A stretch of 43,819 bases of DNA from JBFMFH01 sp040752275 (GTDB taxonomy: Bacteria > Acidobacteriota > Vicinamibacteria > Vicinamibacterales > JAKQTR01): assembly GCA_040752275.1 (NCBI GenBank), contig JBFMFH010000122.1, positions 1 through 43,819 on the forward strand, written 5' to 3'. Below are positions 16,373-25,975 of this stretch, piece by piece; position 1 is the first letter of the stretch, and each line of letters begins with the position of its first letter. Made by a program: the position numbers and the translations under genes. The notes under the pieces are model-generated. The model searched no databases. It saw only the letters and a list, made by a program, of their open reading frames with translations, and was not told where the DNA came from.

Positions 16373-17394
16373 GTTGCGTAGAAGTAGAAGAACTTCGGGA
16401 CGGTATTGAGCTCTTCCTTCAGGACCAGCACCCGCTTGTGCTCCATGATGTAGCGGATCTCGCTCCCGGGATCGAGCAGGTTCCCGAACTTGCGTGCACC
16501 GACCGGACACACCTCGACGCACGCGGGATACCGGCCGGCCCGCGTCCGCTGGATGCAAAACGTGCACTTCTCCACCACGCCGCCCGGTCTGGGACGGTTG
16601 CCGAGGTAGTGAGTGTCCGTGTTGAGCTGGCCCTCGGGAATCGTCGGGGCGCCCCAGTTGAAGTGCCGGGCGCCGTACGGGCACGCGGCCATGCAGTACC
16701 GGCACCCGACACACCAGTCGTAGTCGATCACGACGATGCCGTCGGGCTCGGTCCAGGTGGCGCCGGTCGGACAGACCTTCGTGCACGGCGCATTGCGGCA
16801 CTGCTGGCACTGCACGGGTACGTAGAAGTGCCCCTCCTCGGGCACTGCCTTCGGCTCGTAGTAGGGATCCGCTTCCGAGAGGTCGACGCCCTTGTCCTTC
16901 TCCATCTCGAGGACGCGGATCCAGTGCACCTGTGGATCTCGCGACTGGTTGTTCTCTTCCACGCACCCGTAGACGCAGCGACGGCATCCGATGCAGCGAG
17001 AGATGTCGAGGGCGTACGCGAACTCGACTCCCGGGATGGCCTGCGCATCCGACACACTCACCGCCGTGCCGTACTGTGCGGCGTACTTCCGCTCCATCTC
17101 CCCGATCGCCTGCCTGAGGCGGTCGCGGTCCATTTCCTTCAGCCGCCGGGGGCCGCAGCCCGTCAGCAGAAAGCCGGCCGCCGCGCCGGCGGCAATCGAC
17201 GCGAAGCGCCGGCGGCTGACCCGGCTCACCCGATCCGGCGGGTCTGACGGCCTGGCCTCAACCCCGCACTCTGAGGGCGCCGCCCCTACGCGCCAGTTCG
17301 AAGCAGCCGCCCCGGCGCACGCCGAGGGTGGCGACCCGGCCTCCATCGTGCGTACGGCGCAGCAATCGCGCGGTTCGTTGGTATCGGGGCTCAT
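16369..17394 (-). CDS. Tat-exported four-cluster ferredoxin subunit (NrfC/DmsB-like)
   Basis: Sixteen cysteines form four [4Fe-4S] sites: 134/137/140/144, 196/199/204/208, 228/231/234/238 and 277/280/292/296. The protein would pass electrons between NrfD and the cytochrome c. SRRRF at 60-64 followed by ASIAAGAAAGFLLTGC is a twin-arginine signal that also ends in a lipobox (Cys80), so the subunit is probably periplasmic and membrane-anchored. The ATG at 17394 overlaps the cytochrome stop by ATGA. It gives an unusually long n-region of about 58 residues that is Cys/Ala/Pro-rich and low in complexity. A GTG near 17229 would give a normal Tat leader. Length from the Tat motif is normal. Confidence 0.9.
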   Translation of the reverse strand: MSPDTNEPRDCCAVRTMEAGSPPSACAGAAASNWRVGAAPSECGVEARPSDPPDRVSRVSRRRFASIAAGAAAGFLLTGCGPRRLKEMDRDRLRQAIGEMERKYAAQYGTAVSVSDAQAIPGVEFAYALDISRCIGCRRCVYGCVEENNQSRDPQVHWIRVLEMEKDKGVDLSEADPYYEPKAVPEEGHFYVPVQCQQCRNAPCTKVCPTGATWTEPDGIVVIDYDWCVGCRYCMAACPYGARHFNWGAPTIPEGQLNTDTHYLGNRPRPGGVVEKCTFCIQRTRAGRYPACVEVCPVGARKFGNLLDPGSEIRYIMEHKRVLVLKEELNTVPKFFYFYAT

Positions 17395-17966
17395 CGCCGT
17401 CCCTCTGCGTCGTGCGCTCCCGGACGGCTCGGCCGCGCGGGCGCCGGCATGGGCTCGACCGGTTTGAAGCGCGGCTCGTGGGGGTTGTGACAGTGGGCAC
17501 ACAGCAGGTAGGTCTTGTGACCGTTCCACTGGCCGGCGCGGCGGCCGTGTACGCCGGCTCTCCAGTCACGGAGTTTCTCGCCGTGACACTGGCCGCAGAG
17601 CATGTAGCTCTCGTCGAACGGCACGGGTGCGCCGCTCGCCAGGTGCAGCTGGTCTCGGTTCTCCGCATCGTGACAGTCGAGACACCAGCGGTGCTCCTCG
17701 TCGTGGGTGAGGACGATGTCGGCGTGGAAGTCGGTCAGCTCACGCCGGGCGCGGTTGACGGGCATCCCGGCGTGGCAGGACGAGCACGGGAAGATGCCAT
17801 CCGTGAAGGGCGGCGGCGGCACCTCGACGTGCTCCTCCGCGGGGGCAGCGGGGGGTGCCTGGGGGCTGGGCGCCGGGGACTGGCTCCCGACACCCCCCGC
17901 AATGATGGCGGCGCCGACCATCGAGCAGAGCACGCCAGTCTGCCAGGCTGCCCGACGCCACATCAT
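17391..17966 (-). CDS. Tetrahaem cytochrome c of the NrfD complex
   Basis: Four CxxCH sites (61-65, 95-99, 124-128, 156-160) are spaced over 100 residues, with further His residues for distal ligation. An N-terminal hydrophobic segment (about 8-27) acts as signal or anchor and is followed by a Pro-rich linker. The protein resembles NrfB-type or cytochrome c3-like carriers and should hand quinol electrons to periplasmic or outer-membrane acceptors, or take them from there. Its start ATG 17966 overlaps the upstream stop (ATGA) and its stop overlaps the ferredoxin start (ATGA). The terminal electron acceptor is not encoded in the window. Confidence 0.9.
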   Translation of the reverse strand: MMWRRAAWQTGVLCSMVGAAIIAGGVGSQSPAPSPQAPPAAPAEEHVEVPPPPFTDGIFPCSSCHAGMPVNRARRELTDFHADIVLTHDEEHRWCLDCHDAENRDQLHLASGAPVPFDESYMLCGQCHGEKLRDWRAGVHGRRAGQWNGHKTYLLCAHCHNPHEPRFKPVEPMPAPARPSRPGAHDAEGRR

Positions 17967-18433
17967 GATGTGCGCGCCTCCACGAACCGCTGCATCTCGC
18001 GCAGCCACATGGCCTGCAGGACCTGCAGGCGTTGCCCGATGATCGAGGCAAGATTCCTGGTGACGAGGTAGCCGATCGCCGGGTTGGCCGTGAAGAACGC
18101 CTCGATCGCCGGGCGCGGCAGGACGAGCAGGTCCGTTTCTGCCTGCGCCGTGGCCTTCAACGTGAAGCGGTGCGGCGGAATCAGGCCGGACCAGCCGACC
18201 ATCTGGCCCGCGTTCCGCTCCTCGACGAGCACGTCCTTGTCGCCGTCACCGACGCGCAGCGGCAGTGTCAGCGCCACGTTTCCGCGTTCGACGAGGAACA
18301 CGTCGCCGGCCTCGCTCCCCAGGTCGAACAGCAACTCGCCCGCCGGCAGGTGTCTGCGCGAACCCAATGCCGCAATGCGCGCGGCATCGGCCACGCTCAC
18401 CCCTCGCAGCAGATCCGTCTGACCGATGTCCAT
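17963..18433 (-). CDS. Stand-alone cyclic-nucleotide-binding (CRP-like) domain protein, no HTH
   Basis: The 156 residues cover only the CRP/FNR effector domain and the dimerisation helix. LPAGELLFDLGSEAGDVFLVERGNVAL is the beta-roll, GQMVGWSGLIPPHRFTLKATAQAETDLLVL is the region that binds the phosphate in true cAMP proteins, and a long helix (IGYLVTRNLASIIGQRLQVLQAMWLREMQRF) ends the protein. The winged-helix DNA-binding domain is missing, and the stop is shared (ATGA) with the cytochrome gene, so it is unlikely to be a simple truncation. ATG 18433 has GAGGGAG upstream. It lies second in the respiratory operon, so it may gate or assemble the complex rather than regulate transcription. That role is inference. 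Confidence 0.85.
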   Translation of the reverse strand: MDIGQTDLLRGVSVADAARIAALGSRRHLPAGELLFDLGSEAGDVFLVERGNVALTLPLRVGDGDKDVLVEERNAGQMVGWSGLIPPHRFTLKATAQAETDLLVLPRPAIEAFFTANPAIGYLVTRNLASIIGQRLQVLQAMWLREMQRFVEARTS

Positions 18434-18537
18434 GAATCACTCCCTCTCGATGCCGGCCTGACAATCGATCCTCGCCGCGCCTGTCGCGCGCACGTCGACC
18501 CTGCGTCGGCGAGGCGGGCGATCGAGGAGCCTCCCGA
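18434..18537. other. Short gap between the first two genes of the respiratory operon
   Basis: About 100 nt without an evident gene separate the small membrane protein stop from the next start. The only clear signal is the ribosome site GAGGGAG just upstream of ATG 18433. No internal promoter is obvious. Confidence 0.4.
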
Positions 18538-18879
18538 TCAGTGCGCGAGTGGCGAGAGCGTGCGCCCGTGCAGGGATTCGCGCGACGGGGCATAGAGGAA
18601 CGACTCGGCCGCTGCCTGCTCGAGGCGGATATGACGCTCGATCTGCAGCAGGAGCACGTCGATGGGGACCCTCGTCACGGGCCCATGAGCCTTCGCGGGC
18701 TTCGGCGCGGCGTCGCTGACGAAGAACCGCTCCGGGACCGCCGCCAGGCGCTCGTCGACCGTCGTCGCGAGCACCGCCTCCTGCTTCGCGTGTTCGTCGC
18801 GGGTCGCCGCCCCAAAGGCCAGGGCGCTCAACGCCAGACCGAAAATGCTCATGCACAAGACCATCAGGAACATCACCAT
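18538..18879 (-). CDS. Small single-helix membrane protein leading the respiratory operon
   Basis: I do not recognise a family. The 113-residue product has one N-terminal helix (MVMFLMVLCMSIFGLALSALAFGAA) and a soluble tail rich in charged residues. The tail contains VPIDVLLLQIERHIRLEQAAAESFLYAP, a likely amphipathic helix. ATG 18879 has GAGGGGGA 7 nt upstream. A sigma-54 promoter predicts transcription starting near 18899, which would exclude the alternative ATG at 18900. Being first in the operon, it may be an assembly or accessory subunit of the NrfD complex. Confidence 0.7.
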   Translation of the reverse strand: MVMFLMVLCMSIFGLALSALAFGAATRDEHAKQEAVLATTVDERLAAVPERFFVSDAAPKPAKAHGPVTRVPIDVLLLQIERHIRLEQAAAESFLYAPSRESLHGRTLSPLAH

Positions 18880-18908
18880 CGGTCGGTCCCCCTCTTGCAC
18901 GGACCATC

Positions 18909-18924
18909 AGCAGCTTCGATGCCA
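18909..18924 (-). promoter_or_regulatory. Sigma-54 (RpoN) promoter of the respiratory operon
   Basis: On the reverse strand the sequence is TGGCATCGAAGCTGCT. GG and GC are separated by exactly 10 nt, as required for -24/-12 elements (consensus TGGCAC-N5-TTGCW). The predicted start is near 18899, leaving a leader of about 20 nt that contains the GAGGGGGA ribosome site of the gene starting at 18879. A divergent NtrC-type activator with an intact GAFTGA loop is encoded nearby. Confidence 0.75.
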
Positions 18925-18983
18925 GCCGGACCTGCTGCTTTTTCGTTGGTCTTTGTGAGGTGTCGCTGCATCGTGTGGCCGGG

Positions 18984-19024
18984 CCTGACAGGATGTCAGG
19001 TCAGGGCTGCCATTCTGTCAGGTC
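18984..19024. promoter_or_regulatory. Probable enhancer site for the NtrC-type regulator
   Basis: A perfect inverted repeat CCTGACA-GGA-TGTCAGG lies at 18984-19000. A further direct copy TGTCAGGTC (19016-19024) begins 22 bp after the first TGTCAGGTC (18994-19002), which is two helical turns. The site is about 60-100 bp upstream of the sigma-54 promoter, the usual place for an enhancer-binding protein. Confidence 0.65.
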
Positions 19025-19111
19025 TGTTGACCGAGGGGAGTCGCTCCTGTACGATGCCGGCGTTCGCACGCAGATGAGCCAGGCCGCGGCCTGCGGCCGG
19101 AGGGGACGGAG

Positions 19112-19164
19112 GACTCCGGGATGACTCCGGGATGACTCCGGGATGAGACCCGCTCTAGAACGGG
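19112..19164. repeat. 11-bp array GACTCCGGGAT x3 plus TCTAGA palindrome
   Basis: Three units (19112-19144) are followed by CCCGCTCTAGAACGGG (19149-19164) and GGTGTT, 41 nt before the kinase ATG at 19206. The surrounding 19086-19170 is a near copy of the element at 8411-8510. Confidence 0.85.
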
Positions 19165-19205
19165 GGTGTTGTCCGGCGACAGGACCCGCGAGGGAAGGAC
19201 CGCAG

Positions 19206-21070
19206 ATGAAGATTCGCCTGGCGGGCAGTGCCCTCAGTCTGGCCATCGGCGTCACCATCGTGGCGGCCAGCGTGTCCGCCGTGGCGGCCTACCTGTACTC
19301 CGCTCATCACTTCGAGAGCATGCTTGAGACGACGAAGAGCGCCGGCCTCGCCCAGGGCGAGTTGATCCGGGCGGCCCTCGAGCACCAGATGATCGAGAAG
19401 GACCGCAGCCTGCTCGGTCAGATGATCCGGGACTTTGGCCGCCAGCCTGGTGTCGTCAACGTCATGCTGCTCGACCGGCTTGGTGACGTGAAGTACATGA
19501 GCGGCTCGCATCCCGGGCCGCAGGAGCTCAGCATCGACTCCCCGACCTGCCAGGCCTGTCACGCGCTTCCGTCCGACAAACGCAACGCGAGCCAGGCCAT
19601 CGAGACCCGCGAGGGCACGGTGCTGCGCACGATGGTGCCCATCCGCAACCGCGAGTCCTGCTACCGGTGCCACGACGCCGGCCAGACCGTCAACGGCATC
19701 CTGGTGTTCGACCTGGACGTCGGCCCGGTGCGCGAGGCCATGAACCGGGACTTCCGCTGGATGGTCACCGGCACCGGCGGGATGATCTTCGTGCTCGTCG
19801 GCGCCATCGCGCTCGTCATCCGTCTCGTTGTGGTCCGCCGCCTCCAGCGGATCGAATCGACGGCGCGTCAGATTGTCAGCGGGGATCTCGAGCAGCGCGT
19901 GCACGACGAGGGATCGGACACCATCTCGTGGCTTGCCCGCGAATTCAACACGATGGCCGACTCGGTCACCGGACTGCTCGGGGAGGTCCGCAGCCAGCGC
20001 GAGCGGCTCGAGACGGTCATCAACAGCATCGACGACGGGATCGTGGTGCTCGACGCCCGGCGGAACGTGATAGCCGCCAACGAGGCGTTCCTGCAGCGGA
20101 CGGGCCGGTATCGGGAGCAGGTGCTCGGGTGCTGCTGCACCGATCTCGGACCCGGGCTGTGCACGATGGATGACTGCCCGACCCTGTCGTGCCTCGCGTC
20201 GGGCGAGCGCCAGGTCAGAATCTGCCAACTGCGCGATCCCGGGGGGCAGGTGCGATGGGAGGAGGTGCATGCCTCGCCCATCACGGATGCCGGCGGCAGC
20301 CTCATCCAGGTCGTCGAGGTCTGGCGGGACATCACCGAGCGCCGGGCCGCCGAGGCGCGCATGGCCGAGTCGCACCGGATGGCGTCGCTGGGCATGCTGG
20401 CCTCGGGCTTTTCGCACGAGCTGAACACCCCGCTCGCCACCGTGCTGACGTGCGTCGAGGGCATCCTGCGGGATGCGAAACGGCCCGTCCGGGATGCGGC
20501 GGATGCCGCGCGCGTGGCCGACTACGCCGCCGTCGCCCGTGACCAGGTGTTACGCTGCCGCGGCATCACGCAGCACTTCCTGCGCCTTTCGCGCGGCCAG
20601 TCCTCCTCGGGAGACCTGGTCGACCTGCAACGGACGGTGGCTGCGGTCGAGCGTCTCGTCGAGCCCACGGCTCGCGCCCATGCGGTGACGACCGTCGTGG
20701 GCGCGGTTCCGGCGGGCCTGCACGTTCGGGCCGACGAGGCCGAGCTGCAACACACGCTGATCAATCTGATGCTCAATGCCATCCAGGCCTGCGCCGCGGG
20801 TGGCCGCGTCACCCTCGAGGTCCGGACCGGAGAGGCGGTGGGGATCCGGGTGACCGACGATGGGTGCGGCATCGCGTCCGACGACCGGAAGCGCATCTTC
20901 GAGCCGTTCTTCAGCCTCCGAAAGGGCGGCACGGGACTGGGCCTGTTCCTGTCGCTCAACTTCGTCCGCCAGTGGGGCGGTGACATTCTCGTGACGAGTG
21001 CGCTCGGCGGGGGCTCGACCTTCGAGGTCGTGCTGCCCGCGGCGGCCGCACGGGAGGCCAGGAGCGCCTG

Positions 21071-21071
<1 letters not shown>
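19206..21071 (+). CDS. Dihaem c-type sensor histidine kinase with Cys-rich PAS domain
   Basis: The 621-residue membrane kinase has helices at about 10-30 and 187-209, and the periplasmic domain between them carries two haem sites, CQACH (115-119) and CYRCH (152-156). It should sense redox state or a haem ligand in the periplasm. HAMP (about 210-262) and a PAS domain (about 265-375) follow. The PAS domain contains seven cysteines at 309, 310, 311, 319, 324, 329 and 340, which may bind metal or Fe-S or act as thiol switches. The kinase core has H-box FSHELNTPL (His404), NLMLNAIQA, DDGCGI and GTGLGLF. ATG 19206 has GGAAGG upstream. The stop overlaps the regulator start by 1 nt (TGATG). Confidence 0.92.
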
Positions 21072-22513
<1,442 letters not shown>

Positions 22514-22527
22514 GCAACGGGCGGCTC

Positions 22528-22771
22528 GATTGCGGATTGTGGATTGCGGGTCGGTGATCCCGTCACCCAGGCGCCGGCGGCTGGCGGGTTACCAGCGAGA
22601 GCACCGGTGGCGGGAAGCAGCCCGGTCGTGCGGGCCCCTCGAACCGAGCCGATTGTCGAGTGCGGAGTGTCGAGTGCGCACGTACGCGCCGTACCCGCGA
22701 ATCGAACGGTTGAGGTCGCGCGACCAGCGCGACGCGATCCCGAATCCCCAATCCCAGGTCCCGAATCCCGG
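22528..22771. repeat. Composite intergenic repeat: three heptad arrays, dispersed 74-bp repeat, GC hairpin
   Basis: Between convergent genes lie GATTGCG x3 (22528-22548), a 74-bp dispersed repeat (22579-22652, second copy 43685-43759), alternating TGTCGAG/TGCGGAG units (22654-22681), a perfect hairpin GTCGCGC-GACCA-GCGCGAC (22715-22733), and five units of the ATCCCGA type (22737-22771). No gene is evident in 22514-22793. Confidence 0.85.
22579..22652. repeat. Dispersed 74-75 bp repeat, copy 1
   Basis: It runs from GGCTGGCGGG to CGAACCGAGCCGA and matches 43685-43759 at all but about four positions, one of them a 1-nt indel. It contains a GCTGG/CCAGC stem and a CGGG-AAGCAG-CCCG stem. It carries no reading frame of note. 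Confidence 0.85.
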
Positions 22772-22793
22772 CGCGTGCGGAATACCGCTCCGT

Positions 22794-23915
22794 CTATGCG
22801 AGCGTCTTTCTCGAGCGCAGCGTCGCCAGCGTCATCACCGTGACGCCCCACGCAAGGAGTGCGAGCGCCTGGGGCCAGAAGGCCTCAAGCCCGACGCCCT
22901 TCAGGAAGATCCCGCGCACGATGACCAGGTAGTACGTCAGCGGAATCACGTACGAGATCGGCTGGATGACGGCCGGCATGTTCTCGATGGGGAAGATGAA
23001 GCCCGACAGGTAGATCATCGGAAACATGAAGAAGAAGACCGACGTCATCATGGCCTGCTGCTGCGTGCTCGACAAGGTCGAGACCAGCAGGCCGAGCCCC
23101 AGCGTGCACAGCAGGTAGACGAGCGAGAGCCAGAGCAGCAGGGCAAGGCTGCCTCGAAGTGGAATCTCGAACCAGAAGACCGCGACGCCCACCACCAGGA
23201 AGACGTCGATGACGCCAATCAGGCCGTACGGCAGCAGCTTCCCCACCGTCAGCTCCCATCGCCTGAGCGGTGTGACGTTGAGCTGCTCGAGCGTCCCGAG
23301 CTCTTTCTCGCGCACGACGGCCATCGACCCCAGCACCGCCGTGATGACCATCAGCAGCAGCGCCAGGACGCCCGGCACCATGAAGTGCTGGCTCGACAGC
23401 TGTGGGTTGAACCAGACGCGAATGCGGGACTCGATCGACCCAACCGCCGGTGCGCCAGCCGGCTGCCGGTCCCTGGCCAGCTCGGCCGCCCGCTCGGCAA
23501 CCAGCGTGGTGGCATACGCCAGGGCCACGGTGGTCGAGTTGGAGTCGGACCCGTCCGCAATCACCTGCACGCCGACCGGCGTCCCCTCGTGCACGGCGCG
23601 CCCGTAGTTGGGCGGCAGCGACAGCACCATCCACGCGCGGCCGTGGGTCAGCTCCTCTTCGGCCGCCCGCGCGCCCGAGACCACGCTCTGCACCGAGAAG
23701 TACGGCGAGCCGTCGAACCGCTCGATGAGGCTGCGGCTCGCCGGAGAGCGGTCGCCGTCGACGACGACAACGGGGACGTTCTTGACGTCGGTCGTCGCCG
23801 CGTACCCGAGGATGGTCAGTTGCAGCACCGGTGCGACGAACAGTACCGGGAACATGCGTGGATTGCGCCGCAGCTCCTGGAGTTCCTTCCTGACGAGAAA
23901 CCCGAGCCGTCGCAT
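22794..23915 (-). CDS. ABC-2 type efflux permease (YbhR/YhhJ-like), last gene of the efflux operon
   Basis: The 373-residue permease has one N-terminal helix (LFVAPVLQLTILGYAA), a large periplasmic domain (about residues 45-165) and five C-terminal helices. This is the layout of DrrB/YbhS/YbhR-type exporters. VREKELGTLEQLNVTPLRRWELTVGKLLPYGLIG is the conserved cytoplasmic loop that contacts the ATPase, and MIYLSGFIFPIENMP is the ABC-2 signature. ATG 23915 follows the stop of the other permease by 1 nt. The two permeases probably form a heterodimer. The substrate is unknown; related systems export drugs or envelope-active compounds. Confidence 0.9.
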   Translation of the reverse strand: MRRLGFLVRKELQELRRNPRMFPVLFVAPVLQLTILGYAATTDVKNVPVVVVDGDRSPASRSLIERFDGSPYFSVQSVVSGARAAEEELTHGRAWMVLSLPPNYGRAVHEGTPVGVQVIADGSDSNSTTVALAYATTLVAERAAELARDRQPAGAPAVGSIESRIRVWFNPQLSSQHFMVPGVLALLLMVITAVLGSMAVVREKELGTLEQLNVTPLRRWELTVGKLLPYGLIGVIDVFLVVGVAVFWFEIPLRGSLALLLWLSLVYLLCTLGLGLLVSTLSSTQQQAMMTSVFFFMFPMIYLSGFIFPIENMPAVIQPISYVIPLTYYLVIVRGIFLKGVGLEAFWPQALALLAWGVTVMTLATLRSRKTLA

Positions 23916-23916
23916 G

Positions 23917-25035
23917 TCAGCCCCGCTCCCTGGCGAGTCGCACCGACGCCAGGCCAAGCACGGCAAAGGCGTAGATGACGAGTGCCCCGACCTGCGAGGC
24001 CACGGTGTGGAGCTCCACTCCCTTGAGCACGATGCCTCTCAGCACGACGAGGAAGTACCGGGCCGGCACGATGTAGGTGATGAGCTGGATCGGCAGCGGC
24101 ATGCTGGCAATCGGGAAGATGAAGCCCGAGAGAATCACGGTCGGCAGCAGCGACACGAGCAGGCTGATCAGGAAGGCCAGCGCCTGCGAGTCCACCAGCG
24201 TCGAGACCAGCAGTCCCGTTCCCAGCGCTCCGACGACGAAGAGCGACAAGGCGACGAGCAGCCCGGCCCACGACCCGCGCATGGGCAGGTCGAACAGCAC
24301 CCTGGCGGCCAGGATGATGAGGAGGGCCGAGGCCAGGGAAATCACGAAGTACGGAATCGTCTTGCCGACGATGTAGGAGACGGTCGTGATCGGCGCCATC
24401 CGGACCTGCTCCCAGGTCCCGCGTTCCTTCTCCCGGACAATCGAGAGCGACGTCGACACGACGCAGCTCAGCATGACGATGAACCCGATGAGGCCAGGCA
24501 CGAGGAAGAGCGTGCTGCGCAGCTCGGGGTTGTACCAGATGCGCGGGTCGACAGAGATGGGCGGCGCCAAGGCACGGCCGCCGATCATCTCGAGCTGCAA
24601 CTGCGCGGAAACCCCGCGTACGATCGCCTGCGCGTAGCCGAACACCGTCGTCGCGGTATTCGCGTTGTCTCCGTTGATGAGGACCTGCACCTGCGCAACC
24701 CTGCCCCCGCGCAGGTCCCGGCTCATCCCCTCCGGAATCACGAGGGCCGCGCGCACCTCCCCCCGGTCCATCAGGTGCTCGATGTCGTTGGTCGAGGTCA
24801 CGACCGCCACGATGTCGAAATACGACGAGTTCACGAAGGACGAAATCAGGGCGCGACTCTCTCCGGTGTGTTCCCGGTCCAGGACGGCCAGCCGTACGTG
24901 CCGGATGTCCCAGTTGAGGGCGTAGCCGTAGAGCATCAGGAAGAAGGCTGGCACGAAGAGGAGGATCAGCAGGGTGCGCCGGTCTCGCAGGATCTGATGC
25001 AGCTCCTTCCGGCCGACGGCAAGCGCTTTCCTCAT
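23917..25035 (-). CDS. ABC-2 type efflux permease (YbhS-like)
   Basis: It has the same design as the next gene in 372 residues: helix 1 (LLILLFVPAFFLMLYGYAL), a periplasmic domain (about 45-170), and five helices with VREKERGTWEQVRMAPITTVSYIVGKTIPY and VILSGFIFPIASMP. The ATG at 25035 overlaps the ATPase stop by 4 nt (ATGA). The two permeases are clearly paralogous and, like E. coli YbhS/YbhR, are expected to form one transport channel. Confidence 0.9.
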   Translation of the reverse strand: MRKALAVGRKELHQILRDRRTLLILLFVPAFFLMLYGYALNWDIRHVRLAVLDREHTGESRALISSFVNSSYFDIVAVVTSTNDIEHLMDRGEVRAALVIPEGMSRDLRGGRVAQVQVLINGDNANTATTVFGYAQAIVRGVSAQLQLEMIGGRALAPPISVDPRIWYNPELRSTLFLVPGLIGFIVMLSCVVSTSLSIVREKERGTWEQVRMAPITTVSYIVGKTIPYFVISLASALLIILAARVLFDLPMRGSWAGLLVALSLFVVGALGTGLLVSTLVDSQALAFLISLLVSLLPTVILSGFIFPIASMPLPIQLITYIVPARYFLVVLRGIVLKGVELHTVASQVGALVIYAFAVLGLASVRLARERG

Positions 25036-25967
25036 GCGGCCGCTCCTCCGGCACGCTCGACCACATCCATGAACACGTCCTCGAGAGACGGGGCAACGAA
25101 GTCCATCGACTCGACGGCCAGTCCGCGCTGCAGGAACCGCTCGGCCAGCGGTGCGGTGTCCCGGTTGCCCTGGCGGAGCCAGACGTGAAGCGCCGTGCCG
25201 AAGAGGCTTGTCTTCTCTACGTTCGGCACGCCGTCCAGGGCCCGCACGGCCTCCATCGGTGCGGAGGTCCGCACCTCGACGACCGCTCGGCCGGCGAACA
25301 CCTCTTTGAGCTCTGCGACCGTCCCCATCGCCGCGATGCGGCCGGCGTGCATCAGTGCGAGGCGATGGCAGTGTTCCGCTTCGTCGAGGTAGTGCGTCGT
25401 CACGAACACCGTGACGCCCTCATCGGAGAGACGGTCGATGAGCTGCCAGAACTGGCGGCGCGAGACGGGGTCGACGCCCCCGGTCGGCTCGTCGAGGAAC
25501 AGGATGGGCGGACGGTGGAGGATGGCACATCCCAGCGCCAGGCGCTGGCGCCAGCCACCGGCAAGATCGCGCGCCAGCGTGCGCTCCCGGCCTCTGAGAC
25601 CCGCCATGTCGAGCACGAACGCCTTGCGCGTTTGAATCTCTGGATCGCTCAGGCCGTAGAGCCCGCCGAAGAAGACGATGTTCTCCTCGACGGTCAGGAG
25701 CTCGTAGAGCGAGAAGCGCTGGGACATGTAGCCGATCCGGCGCTTGACGCCCTCCGGATCGCGCGTCACGTCGATGCCGCCGACCGTGGCCGAGCCCGAC
25801 GAGGGCTTGAGCAGGCCGCAGAGCATGCGGATCGTGGTCGATTTGCCCGCGCCGTTGCTGCCGAGGAACCCGAAGATCTCGCCTTCGTCGACCTCGAGCG
25901 ACACATGATCGACGGCGAGGAACTTGCCGAAGCGGCGCGTGAGATCGCGGATCGTGACGGCCTTCAT
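25032..25967 (-). CDS. ABC exporter ATP-binding protein (second ATPase of the operon)
   Basis: The 311-residue nucleotide-binding subunit has Walker A GSNGAGKST (36-44), Q-loop YMSQRFSLY, a signature that reads LAGGWRQ rather than LSGGxxQ, Walker B ILFLDEPTGGVDP and the H-loop TTHYLDEAEHC. The C-terminal domain (about 225-311) is of the type seen in YbhF/NodI-like exporters. It lies between the TolC gene (8-nt gap) and the first permease (ATGA overlap). E. coli YbhF fuses two such ATPases in one chain; here they are separate genes. Confidence 0.92.
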   Translation of the reverse strand: MKAVTIRDLTRRFGKFLAVDHVSLEVDEGEIFGFLGSNGAGKSTTIRMLCGLLKPSSGSATVGGIDVTRDPEGVKRRIGYMSQRFSLYELLTVEENIVFFGGLYGLSDPEIQTRKAFVLDMAGLRGRERTLARDLAGGWRQRLALGCAILHRPPILFLDEPTGGVDPVSRRQFWQLIDRLSDEGVTVFVTTHYLDEAEHCHRLALMHAGRIAAMGTVAELKEVFAGRAVVEVRTSAPMEAVRALDGVPNVEKTSLFGTALHVWLRQGNRDTAPLAERFLQRGLAVESMDFVAPSLEDVFMDVVERAGGAAA

Positions 25968-25975
25968 CGCGGTGT

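Noticed and set aside
15122..16987. A 621-residue ferredoxin-NrfD fusion
   Set aside because: The first 205 residues are an out-of-frame reading of the ferredoxin gene. The GTG at 16372 overlapping the ferredoxin stop gives a normal NrfD.
22579..22652. tRNA gene, suggested by a GGTTCGA-like T-loop on the reverse strand
   Set aside because: No acceptor, D or anticodon stem can be formed, and the copy at 43685 shows the same non-tRNA structure.
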